From Sycobia sp. Sy_11 (lineage: Eukaryota; Arthropoda; Insecta; Hymenoptera; Epichrysomallidae), in NCBI GenBank assembly GCA_018907035.1, contig JACCIC010000002.1:2918501-2982500 (forward strand): a stretch of 64,000 bases of DNA. The letters run 5' to 3'. This document shows positions 53,890 to 64,000 of this stretch, piece after piece. The notes under the pieces are model-generated. The model ran no database searches. It saw nothing but the letters and a program-made list of their open reading frames with translations, and was not told the origin of the DNA. The translations under genes were made by a program, and so were the position numbers. Numbering within the stretch: the first letter of the stretch is position 1; every line of letters starts with the position of its first letter.

Positions 53890-54048
53890 ATCAAATCCTA
53901 TGGCTTAAAGCAGCGTCGATACGTCGGGGAGCTGTAGAAATTCCCTTTACCATACGTCAGACCCGCCACACCGCCGATGCTTCAGAGGGGGGCCTCGACG
54001 CGCAAAGTATCGAAATATCCCCGGACGTCTAAAAAAAAAAAAAAAAAA
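53890..54048 (+). other. GC-rich segment ending in A18
   Basis: About 130 bp of unusually GC-rich sequence, lying in AT-rich DNA, ends at a run of 18 A (54031-54048). The shape is like a short retroposed transcript with its poly(A), but no source RNA, box motif or target duplication was recognised. Confidence 0.3.
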
Positions 54049-54325
54049 CACGTATTATGACGCGATTTACAACTTTTGTTCAAAGTATGTTTTCAACTGA
54101 ACCGTATTTTCAGCGGCTAATTAATGCAGTAACAAAAAAGGGGAAAAAAATAGAGAAGAAACACACAAAGTTGTCAGAAAAAGGAAGTTTACCCGTTAAT
54201 TTTTTATTCCATCATTTTGACAGTCGTAAATACACCGTAAAGGCATCCGTATTAAATCTTGCGTTGATGCAGGTGAAATAATTTTCACAGGGAAAGCGCG
54301 CGCCACCTAATTAGGCCTCTTCTCC

Positions 54326-54327
<2 letters not shown>

Positions 54328-54409
<82 letters not shown>

Positions 54410-54430
54410 ATCTCTATCTCGCTCCCTCCC
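54328..54430. repeat. (CT)n microsatellite with CTATCT end
   Basis: More than 70 bp of pure CT, ending in three CTATCT-type units and a C/T-rich tail. It sits inside a GC-richer island. Confidence 0.98.
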
Positions 54431-56311
54431 TCTCCCTGTTATAGAGCATAATATATAGCTTTGCTCGTTCGTCTTGCCGTCTTGGCAGATTGCATTATGA
54501 CTTTTTAACTTGCCGAACGAGCGCGTCGTAATCCCGCGGCGTTGCGCCGGCCGCCTCGGTTATAGGCATATAAGAAAGCCGCGCGCGCGCGCGCGCGTTC
54601 ACCGCGCTCGGCTTTATTGCTCTAATATTTATATACGTGTGTACACGTGTAATTGAGTACACCTCGTTACGCAAATCTTGACGCACGTACTCAGGACGCG
54701 TTGAGCTCTCAGGACGTTTGTTGTGTTGTTTTTTTTTTTTTATTTATAGTATGGTTTTTAAGTGGATAAAATTGTTTTTTAAGGGTTTTCGATCGCGCCC
54801 CTCGAGTCAAGTTATTTATACTATAATTATGTGAAAACATTGACGTAATTATGTATAATAATAACCCGTTGAATTCATTTTAATTTCGTTTCATTATTTC
54901 AAGTCTTATCAATTTGATTTTTATTTTCTATAATTATCAGCTTTAGCCTTAAACTACGAAAATACTTAAATTTTTAACAATTAATACGAAATAACATATG
55001 TTAGTCAATCCGGAAATATCAATCATCGAAGTTTACTTATAAACTAACGAAAAATATTTACTTAACAAACTATCAAACCTTTTCATAAGACTTTAAGGCC
55101 CATGAAAGATTTAATAGTTTACTAAAAATAGTCGACACAAGTATTTTTTATTTTAAAATTTTTATTTAACTATTTTATATAAAAAGTTAAGATATCGATA
55201 AAGAAACTGAGTATTAATAGTACAATATTGAAAATCAATATTTTTCGCAAAGTATTCAATATCACATCTATCGATAAAACAACTATGCACAGACACTACT
55301 TTCAAACAATTTTGGTCAATTTTATTTCATAAAAGATTAAGACTGGCTTGATACAATTTTCTAGTAATTCTGTGTTGTATCCAAACCAATTTAAGTACAA
55401 CATTTACGGAGTGTATCCTAACAATAATATTTATTCTATAATTATTTATCATAGTTCTTGAACCAAGCGTCGTAAGAGACAAGGGATTCTATCGACTTTT
55501 ATGTAAAACATTAAATAGGAGGAAAAAAATTCAGTTATAATTACAATACTATACTCAAAATATAAAAATCTAAAAAAAATACTATAGTTTCTAGAATTAA
55601 ACTAGAAGATTGTTTGGGCGAAACAAAAGAAATTAATTTGATTTTCCGAGATTAAATGTTTTATGTTTACTTTTCAATTGTTTTAAATACATTTACATGG
55701 ATTTATTGACAAAATATTGGCCTCTAATAATTTATTCATAATGACAGACAGTTTAATATTTAATAAACAATTATGGACTTTATTTAAGTTTTTTTAATTA
55801 TCTTTTTAATGTACTTCTTTTTATTATTTGAAAGTAATTCGCATAAAATTTTAAATTCTTCAAATTTGTGATTTATTTTATTAATTTAAAGAAGTAAACG
55901 GATAAACAATGTATTTCGCATGTCTTCTGTAATAATAATAAGGCAGTGGAAGGACGCATATTCTTAATGTGAGATTTTTATTCGTAATCTATCTATGGGA
56001 AAACGAAATAACTATTTTATCTGAGTTTATATATAAATATTTGTAATATTAATATAATATCAATAATAATATTGTTTTTAACATTGTTGTTAATGGTGTC
56101 TAAAATTAATGAACTCAATATAATAAAGCTTCATTCATATATATTTATTACATTAGACTGACCTCCCTAATTCTGATAGCAAGCAAAATTATATTCTTAT
56201 TATTTATATTTAATCTTTGTTTATATTTTTTATCTTGCAGTTTGAAAATTTTTAAATTACCTAAGACATAAATAAATCTATAATGCAATATGGAAATATA
56301 AAAAAGAAAAC
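54431..56311. other. Non-coding, GC patch then AT-rich
   Basis: GC-rich to 54.72 kb, then very AT-rich up to the tRNA terminator. Nothing else was seen. Confidence 0.65.
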
Positions 56312-56322
56312 AAAAAAAAAAA
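56312..56322 (-). terminator. Pol III terminator of tRNA-Lys
   Basis: An uninterrupted run of 11 A on the plus strand reads as T11 on the minus strand. It begins one base after the tRNA discriminator. A T-run directly downstream of a tRNA is the standard RNA polymerase III stop signal, so it supports the tRNA being transcribable. Confidence 0.9.
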
Positions 56323-56323
56323 T

Positions 56324-56396
56324 CGCCCAACGTGGGGCTCGAACCCACGACCCTGAGATTAAGAGTCTCATGCTCTACCGACTGAGCTAGCCGGGC
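56324..56396 (-). tRNA. tRNA-Lys-CTT: tRNA-Lys (anticodon CTT)
   Basis: This is a complete 73-nt cloverleaf read on the minus strand. The acceptor stem pairs GCCCGGC with GTTGGGC (two G-T pairs) and leaves a G discriminator; CCA is not encoded. The D arm is GCTC-AGTCGGTA-GAGC. The anticodon stem TGAGA/TCTCA encloses the 7-nt loop CTCTTAA, giving anticodon CTT, which decodes AAG (lysine). The T arm is GTGGG-TTCGAGC-CCCAC. The internal promoter boxes are intact: A box TAGCTCAGTCGG and B box GGTTCGAGCCC. No intron is present. A T11 run lies one base past the 3' end and suits RNA polymerase III termination. A minus-strand reading frame that crosses the gene is a translation artefact of the tRNA. 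This is the only intact gene I can name with confidence; nothing suggests a pseudogene. Confidence 0.97.
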
Positions 56397-59300
56397 GCTG
56401 TTGGTCAGCACTTTCTATGTAACGCTTATAAACCGTCCAATGGTCTTTTCCTCAGCTTTGAATCTTCAATGCTACACAACATATGTCCGTTAATAGAAAT
56501 TTGAAATTCTCTTAGTTTTTTATCATGATTTTAAGCAGAATGCTAGTACTTAAATCCATATCCAAGCCCTATCGGCTTTTAACTAGTATTAATTATTAGT
56601 ATATATTAACATTGAATCCATATATGATACACCGAGAAAAATTTGTTTAAAATTTTTTTTTTGGCAACTAAACCTACAGTTGTTTGGTAAAATTAGTCCA
56701 ATTATTTGTTGAAAACAGAAAGAAAATACTATTTTATATTGTAGAAATTGTTATACATTCCAAAAAGACTGGCAAATTAAGAAGGGCTATCACTGCCATA
56801 CAGGCACAGTCTCCACATTGGTAGTCTTGGACAAAACATCTTAATCCATATAAAGAGGACTTGATAAGATCAACAAAGAATAAACTTTCGTTTCATTGAT
56901 GATATTTGTTTCGGATCAACACCAGGATAGAGCATACAGCCTATCCTTTTAACAATATCACCAAACTTCAAATTCATTATCTCATTTGTGATAAACAAAT
57001 AAAATTGGCCGTATTTGCTATCATAACTACTTTAATACGATTATTATACGATTTTATATACTAGCATGCGTGTAAATATTACATATATTACATATACATA
57101 TATGTGTATATAACTAAAATATCCTTTTAAGTTTCTAATTGTATTGCTATTGCATTATTTAACAAAATATCTTGAGCCCTCTTCTCGTACTGAACACTGT
57201 TTATTTATGTTAAACTAATCTTTTGAATGATCAAATACATAGAAAATGGTATTGTGCACAAGGTACAGACCAGGGGACAGAGATCTACTTAAAAGGTAGA
57301 CCAACGAGTAGATCTCATTGCAGATTGAAGATAGGAGAACCGAGCTTATTAAGTAGCCGGGCGCTTCCATATCTTGCACGAGTAATTAGGAGGCGCCTCC
57401 TTGCTTTGGTGCGCGTAATACAAGCTGATACGCCGGATTAGTTGCTGTAAAATACAATTAGAGCGCGGAAAGTAAAATAATTTTAAAAAGTGCATTATGT
57501 ATAAAGCGTGTTCATGATTGATAATATTCCTGAAATTGGTCATTTTCTCCTATAACGTGCTGAGCTACAACAAACAAGCGGTTGCGATTTATTGCCAATG
57601 CATTTTGGTAATAATTCTTAAACCCTCGATATATACACAGCGGTTTCAAATGTAAATGCTTCGAGTTTAGATTACATCCTCGAGATAAGGAGTTGCGCTC
57701 TCCGACTCGCCGAGTCCGACTGCTGCCTTATCTCCAGTATCGCATTGATCGCTTTGCGTGTTATATATTATTAATTTGACATTGTGATTAATTATATGAA
57801 AATATGCGAAAGCTCGGAGTATGTTAAAAAAAAAAAAAAAAAAACACATAAGCAGTACAGGGAAGTGGTAGGAAAAATTGTTACATAAAGTGCGTATAAC
57901 TTTCTATATTTGGTTCAGTGTTTCTTTATTACTCTCTTCCTTTCTGTAAATTCAGGTTTGTTTCTGGGTTAATTTTTAAGGGTTTGTTCGTATTTTCGTA
58001 TTATTTTTCTTTGTGAATTAACTGCGCTATATATTTATGATATAACATATGGTGATAATTTAAATGTTACGATGTTATCAAATACAACAAATTTAATCAT
58101 TCCGTAGATTGCTGAGTGAATGATAAAGATAAATATTAATAATCACAAATATAATAATTACACAAACTAATGAACAAATGGCTCAGAATACAATTATTAT
58201 GTCGACAAATTATCTTGCTTACATAAAGCAAAACATTATTATATATCTCGATCCATAAATATGACTCAATTTTTTACAAGTCGATTTGAAACTTCCTATA
58301 TATCATTTTTGGAAGCGCTAAATACGAATCTTTAGAATCAATTGGATCATGAAAAAATGACATTTTTTCAATAGAATTGTAATATCATACAAAAATTTCT
58401 GCATACATTTTGTTTATTAACTAAGAAAATATAAAGTAATAGTATCGAAATACCTATACTGGCTAGATGAAACAATCTTTTTAAGGTCACTTAAAGTTAA
58501 ATTTTATTGTTAAAAAATACTTTTTATTTTCATCACGAATTCTGAAAAAATGGGATTTAACGTTTTATACGCCAATTCCTATTAGAAAACGTAAACATTG
58601 TCCACAAAGTTTAAAGATTCTTATGAATCTTGAGTTTATTTTTAATCCATTTAGGCAATCAATTGTTAGATCAATTTCAGTCTCAATGTTGAAAGATTTA
58701 GTTAGAGATTCTGACGTACACGAATTACGCTTGTCCAGAATTTGCCGCCTATTCAATATCCGAAATCAGTGAACTTAACTGATGACCGATGACAGGCTCC
58801 GGCTGTTCAATGCCAACGTCACCATGTTGCCAAGGTCCACAATCGACTTCTCCACTTGGCAAGCCCGATTATTCGTTTCAAGTCAGTCCATTCGTCCATT
58901 GGGAGGAGTTGTCCTTGGACGAGAATTCGGATTATCGCCCCACCCCTCCCCCCTCCTAAGGGTTGGAACAATATAGATGGACGAAATCGAAGCCGGTCCT
59001 ACCGCGGGGCGAATGATTTTAGCCGGCTGGTTGTACGGGCAAATGTGCAATTCACAATACCCGCGGTGATAATTATCCGACGGACCAACCAAAGGACGGG
59101 CTAATTAATACTAACGAATCAAATGTCCGTCCACCCTTCGGGCATCCGGTATCCCTCGGTCCGCGCCTCGTCCCGTAGGCGCGCTTTAACGCACTTGTAA
59201 ATAGGCTTGCTTTGCCGGGGCTTCGCGGCGCGCGATTTTCAATTGTGAAAATAGCGATTGTACCGATGCATTGTCTATAGGATTTCATTGGAATTCCTAC

Positions 59301-60976
59301 ATCCACTGTATATTTTTTGAAGCGTAACAGTTCCAATTAATCTCTCGTAGATATTCGTTGAATTGGTCAATTGTAAAAATAATTCAGAAAATCTAAGGTA
59401 ACTATGGAGTCAATAAACTAATAAATATTCTCATTGGTCTTAGAAGCCTATGGAATAGAATAAAATAAATAAATATAAAATATTATAAATATAATAACGA
59501 ATTTATATTTAATATTATAATTATGATGATTAATTATCAATTGACTCTCTGAAGAGGGGCCGAAGCGAGCTCGTAAAGTTGAACCAGGCGAAAGCTCTAA
59601 CAGTAAATTTAGTAGATAACATATTTATATCAGCTAAATTAATAAATTTTATTTCAGATCAAAATGATCATAAACAATGACAATCTGACTGTCGTTATAA
59701 TTATAATAATTTATTTATACTTACTTTCTTCAGTTTAATCATTATAATTATATTATATTCATTTATTCTATTTTATTCAATAGGATTGTAAGACCAATGA
59801 ACATATTTATTAGCTTATTTTAAACAGTCGACGTAAGTACAACTAGGATTTTGGTTCTTATCCTTCTTACTTCCTTATCAAAGTATTACATTTAAGAAAG
59901 ATATCATAGCTTATCTCACTGAATAAATTTATTCTATTTGTTACAGTATTTTTAAATAATGAAATTTAACCTAAACTTATATATCACAATTAATTTTAAA
60001 CAGTTTTCATTGTTGCTTTTACTTTACGCATAAAATTCGACGCGCTTCAAATGAAATCCACTTCGTATCAAAATTGCAAAAAAATTTGTTTATGAAATCG
60101 TTCAGATTGAAACTTACAATTGTTATATAATCTTTATGGACTTTTATTTAGTATCTATTTAATTATTAGGATCCATTAGTTGTAATACGCAAGCTATTTT
60201 TTAAAAATAATTCCATGTAAGTTATCGTTAAACCTTTGCAGATGCGAAAATTTTTGGTGAAGGCCAGACAGATTGTTCTTTACTAACAAAACTAATTTTA
60301 TTTGATTTTAACATTTCCAATTCTACAGAGAGCGATTATAAATAATGGCAACGCGTCTGAGATCATAATTGTATTATAATTGTTTGTTAATCAGGCTATA
60401 AGACTGATTGAAATATTTATTACTTTACTTTACTATTTGTAATTGGAAAATAATCATCATATATACTTGCAAATAAATCGTTGCATACGGAATTGCTGTA
60501 TGGTATGGACACTTTATTAGGCTTTAAAATTTAACTGTGCACTTCGGTTCTTTCTATAATTATTAATAAGTATAGGTCTTTAGCCATTCATCACTTCATT
60601 AAGAGTGTACAGAAATTAGACTTTTGAGAAGATTTGTTTGAAACAGTCAACACCAATGTCTTGCCTTTCATTATTTTGTAAAATTCAATCGTTCTCACCG
60701 CAGATGACAAAAAGAAATCGCCGACAAAAACAATGAAAGGCGAATTCTCGCTTCCTGCTGGCTCACTCGTTAAAATTATTTTTCCACAAGATCGGCGCAG
60801 CTACTTTATTCCCAATGCTCGTATCGCTTAACAAAGAGAAAAAAAAATAAAAATAAAAAATAAAAGCCGTAGCGAATGACGGCAAAAGATGAGCGGCGGC
60901 CTGATTTTTCTTCTGTTTATATAACATCGGGTTTTGTTTTACAAAAAAAAAAAAGAGTAAAAAAGGGAAGGCAAAT
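56397..60976. other. Mostly AT-rich non-coding DNA
   Basis: GC-richer patches at 57.22-57.44 and 58.78-59.25 kb; an A19 run at 57826-57844. No gene or repeat family was recognised. Confidence 0.6.
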
Positions 60977-61010
60977 CATTATTATTATTATCATTATTAT
61001 TATTATTATT
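60977..61010. repeat. (ATT)n microsatellite
   Basis: About 11 units with one TCA interruption at the left edge of the 61.0-61.3 kb GC island. Confidence 0.95.
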
Positions 61011-63392
61011 TCTACTTCTGATCGACGAGCACAACCGCCTCCCCCTCTCCCACGGTGACGGTCCGTTGCTGCTGAACAGTCGGCCGCGGGGCGCTCTCGA
61101 CGCCGCCCTGGCAACGCCGTCTCGCGTCGCCCGCGCCCGCCGACGCGCCGTTACGATTTAAATTATCGTTTCTTTTTTCGCCCCCCTCCCCCCCTCGACC
61201 CTCTCACTCCTCTGACGATACCGGCCGTTTTTCCGCGCAGCCGAATTAAAGCGGAACGCGGGAGCTGACGGACGAGCGGTTTCTTTTCTTTTCTTCTTCT
61301 TCTTTTTTTTTTTTTTTTGGCGATTAGGACGTAACAATAAGCGTTGATTATCGCGGTGAATTGGTATTAATTTAATAGGGTATTTAATTTGTAAATGACG
61401 ATGCAACTTTGTTGCGATTGGTGTGATTTTTGCCAATACGATTAAAGCGCCTTAATTTTTTCTTCGGCGGTCGTATTTGAAAAAGCTTACGGAATCCTTG
61501 GTTTTAAACGATTACTTATACCATAAACGTACCATAAAAATCATACAGAGATAAATTATCTATGACTATATTATTGGCTGGAGATTGCACGAAAAAACCG
61601 TGGAAAAAAGGAACTAATTTTTAAAAATAATTATAATTGTTATTAAGGTAGAACGTTTCATTGGCCTGTGAAAAATATAGAATATATCTATAAATAAATT
61701 GGTCAGATAAGAATCCATTAGCAAACGGAACAATAGGTTGGCCACGGACTTTTACCTCAAGCTCGGCACGCTCAAATGTTTTTTAACGATAGTTGCTGAG
61801 ATAGAAACTTTGCTCTTAGATCCGGGAAAATCCCGCACGAATAGTCTAATCTACATCCTGATATAAGTTGGTACGTTTGTAAATACAGTCGAACTATCCA
61901 ATTTTTTAACATTCGGCTCAAACCACCTGGTAGATCTTTCTTAGGCGTGAATTGGTGTAAAAACGATGGTAGGATAAATAAATGCGCGACGCGGCAGTAA
62001 ATTAAAACGATGCTTAAACAGATTAATTTATAGTGAGATGGGCGTAAGATACTGGAGTTAATTAAAAAAACAAAGGTAAATATCAGATATAATTCTGTCG
62101 TTATATCTGCTAGTTCATGAATTTTGCTCGCTCACTTCTAATACGTATACCGTCCGATGAGATATTATCCCATAAGCGATCGAACGAAGCAGTGATTAAA
62201 ATTTATAGAATCAAGAGCGCTGAGAATTGAAAATCAATAAGAAATTTTTTCCACAATCGATTCTTATCCGTTAATAGCAATTGTTTAATCGATAGATTGT
62301 ACAAAGTTTTCAAGCGCACCGGTTACAGTGGCAGCGACGCGGTTTCTCGCTTCTCGAGAGGAAACACGCCGAGATGGAGAGAGAGGAAAGCGTGTCTATA
62401 TATATATATATATACATATGAACTGGATGCATTTTTATAGCGCGCTGCTTGAGCAACAGACGTGTGTAACTATATATAAGGAATCAACGTGCACTCTATG
62501 TTCATTAAGAAACAATTGTACCATTCGATTGTTTATATATCTTATGTAGGACGGACATAGGATTAAAAAAACAAAAGTGAATTTCAATGTATTTTGATAC
62601 GCTTATTAAGAATATCTTATTATAATTAGCCGCAAGTTTTATTAGCGTATTCAAGAACTGCATGAAATATATTACATAAAGTTCATGGTTTTTTTTGTAT
62701 TTATCTTAAAAAAAAAGGAAGAGTTGAATAAATACAAAGTATCTCCAACCAAAATTACTTTATTTTATACATTACTTCAAAATATATTTTCTAAGGTTAC
62801 TTCTTTTATCGCTATGAAATTGATATTTTTTGTGTAAAAACAAATCACCTACAGGACATATAGTAGTAAATGTACAGAAAAAAAACACATTTATTTTGAT
62901 TTTTATATGCCGAATACGAATACGATATTTAAAATAACTGCAGATTTCTTTTTTCATGCTAAATGCCAGAGAAAGTCGAAATATAGTTAGTTCTTAAATC
63001 CTTCTTTTAGTTTTAAATGGAACGCAATGAAATATATTCCTCTAAGCTTGAATATCTTATCAAGATAGATTGCATTTTTATATATATATATCATTTAAAG
63101 TTTAAAAAATAACGATCTTGCTTCAACAGAGATGGTAGTTTTCGGTAGGCTTCCTTTCATTATAAAAAAGTTCTCATAGCTTATTAGTCAATTTCGTAGA
63201 TTTAGATGGTCCGCACTTAATGTGTAAATAAATTACCATTCCTCGAAGTCGGAATAGCATCGCTATGAACCCATTAAAGTTTTAAGACCTAACGCTGACC
63301 CATTCTTAAGATATGAGCTCTCGTAAAAGTAACGATACTTTTTAAATTTCCCCGGAGTTTATTCGTCTGTTTAGGAAACATTTTATTCCCTT
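61011..63392. other. Non-coding, GC island then AT-rich
   Basis: A CpG-rich island at 61.0-61.3 kb; then AT-rich with a GC-moderate patch at 62.3-62.4 kb and a short TA repeat at 62398-62414. Confidence 0.6.
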
Positions 63393-64000
63393 ATGTTGCG
63401 ACAGTCGTATGCACAATATACGTTGTTCCTTACAACGACATCAACTCTCAGTGCAATCATAGACGTTTTACACGTAGTCCGCTCAGCGAATTTTCACTTT
63501 CATACGACCGTTTCACAAATTGACGTACAGACGTGGAAGATGTCGAGCACCCCAGTAGATGCCCTAGTATCTATCGGCAACGGTTGAGATAGTGGACTAA
63601 ATGATTATGAATCATGGTCATTGATCAGCGATCAGCATGTCGGTATATCATACAGCTCATGTCAAGCAAATTTGAGGAATACTTTAGATATGAAACGTTT
63701 GGCAGAAAAATATCTTCCGAAAGTGATTGATCTCGACGAATAGATGGTTGCTACGGCATCTTTGAACATTTACTAAATGAAGAGAATAATGAGCCAACAT
63801 TAATCGAGCGAATCAGAATAGGTATTAAATTATGGGTTTACGGATATGTTATCGAAATTAAGGCTCCATTTATGGTTCAGCTGAAAAACCAATGATAGTT
63901 CTTGAACTTGATTAATTGCCATGATATGCATTCGCTACTTTGCCCAAGCCTTGGGCCAATTAAGATTCCTATGTAGATGTTCGAGAAAAGTAAACAATGT
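63393..64000 (+). mobile_element. mariner transposase pseudogene (relic 3), reaches window edge
   Basis: Third mariner relic, in a different sequence style from the other two. A possible start MLRQSYAQYTL lies at 63393. Clearer pieces follow: FTFIRPFHKL and RTDVEDVEHPSRCPS (63490-63570), GISYSSCQAN (near 63640), TLDMKRLAEKYLPKVIDLDE (63680-63740), and LWVYGYVIEIKAP (near 63830), where the usual GDE before W reads GIK, so the first catalytic Asp is lost. Stops and frame changes interrupt it. The WVYGY and GSC motifs resemble the irritans-type branch of mariners, which is a family-level inference. No catalytic-core homology is clear from about 63900 to the window end, so the rest may be deleted or lie outside. 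Confidence 0.8.

Noticed and set aside
56148..56411. 87-codon minus-strand frame with RLAQSVEHETLNLRVVGSSP
   Set aside because: This is the well-known false peptide obtained by translating tRNA-Lys.

Overview
This 64-kb window looks like animal, most likely insect, nuclear DNA. It is almost entirely non-coding. Very AT-rich stretches alternate with short GC- and CpG-rich islands, and there are many long (CT/GA)n, (AT)n, (GTT)n and (ATT)n microsatellites. The remains of mariner, Penelope-like and non-LTR elements are all typical of arthropods. CpG is not visibly depleted in the islands, which fits Hymenoptera such as ants or parasitoid wasps. That lineage call is an inference, not something the sequence proves.

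Only one intact gene is clear: a tRNA-Lys(CTT) on the minus strand at about 56.3 kb, with a T11 Pol III terminator. No open reading frame over 60 codons matches a protein family I recognise, apart from decayed transposon pieces. Most long frames lie in GC islands or run through microsatellites and look accidental. One minus-strand frame at 1.99-2.24 kb has a plausible acceptor and an in-phase donor, so it is listed as a weak exon candidate.

Mobile-element relics: three mariner transposase pseudogenes on the plus strand (13.36-14.09 kb, about 19.93-20.61 kb, and 63.4 kb to the window end), each with frameshifts or stops and lost catalytic residues; a non-LTR retrotransposon RNase H remnant on the minus strand (31.4-31.73 kb, perhaps continuing to 30.95 kb); and a Penelope-like C-terminal remnant on the plus strand (35.2-35.4 kb) with a structured motif about 110 nt downstream.

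The most interesting signal is a pair of minus-strand sequences, at 4490/4491 and 40522/40523, where a strong 3' splice site (polypyrimidine tract and YAG) is joined directly to a strong 5' splice site (GTGAGT or GTAAGT). This is the hallmark of recursive-splicing ratchet points in very long insect introns. With the lack of exons, it suggests that much of the window is a giant intron, or several, of a gene transcribed on the minus strand. This is inference and needs RNA evidence.

Layout: 0-7 kb AT-rich, with the exon candidate, a GC island and the first ratchet site; 7-13 kb mosaic with a 90-bp (CT)n and G-rich tracts; 13-21 kb two mariner relics, a compound repeat and a perfect 18-bp palindrome; 21-31 kb GC islands and repeats; 31-36 kb retroelement relics; 36-44 kb repeats, a local tandem duplication and the second ratchet site; 44-56 kb mostly AT-rich; then the tRNA; 56-64 kb AT-rich with islands and the third mariner relic.
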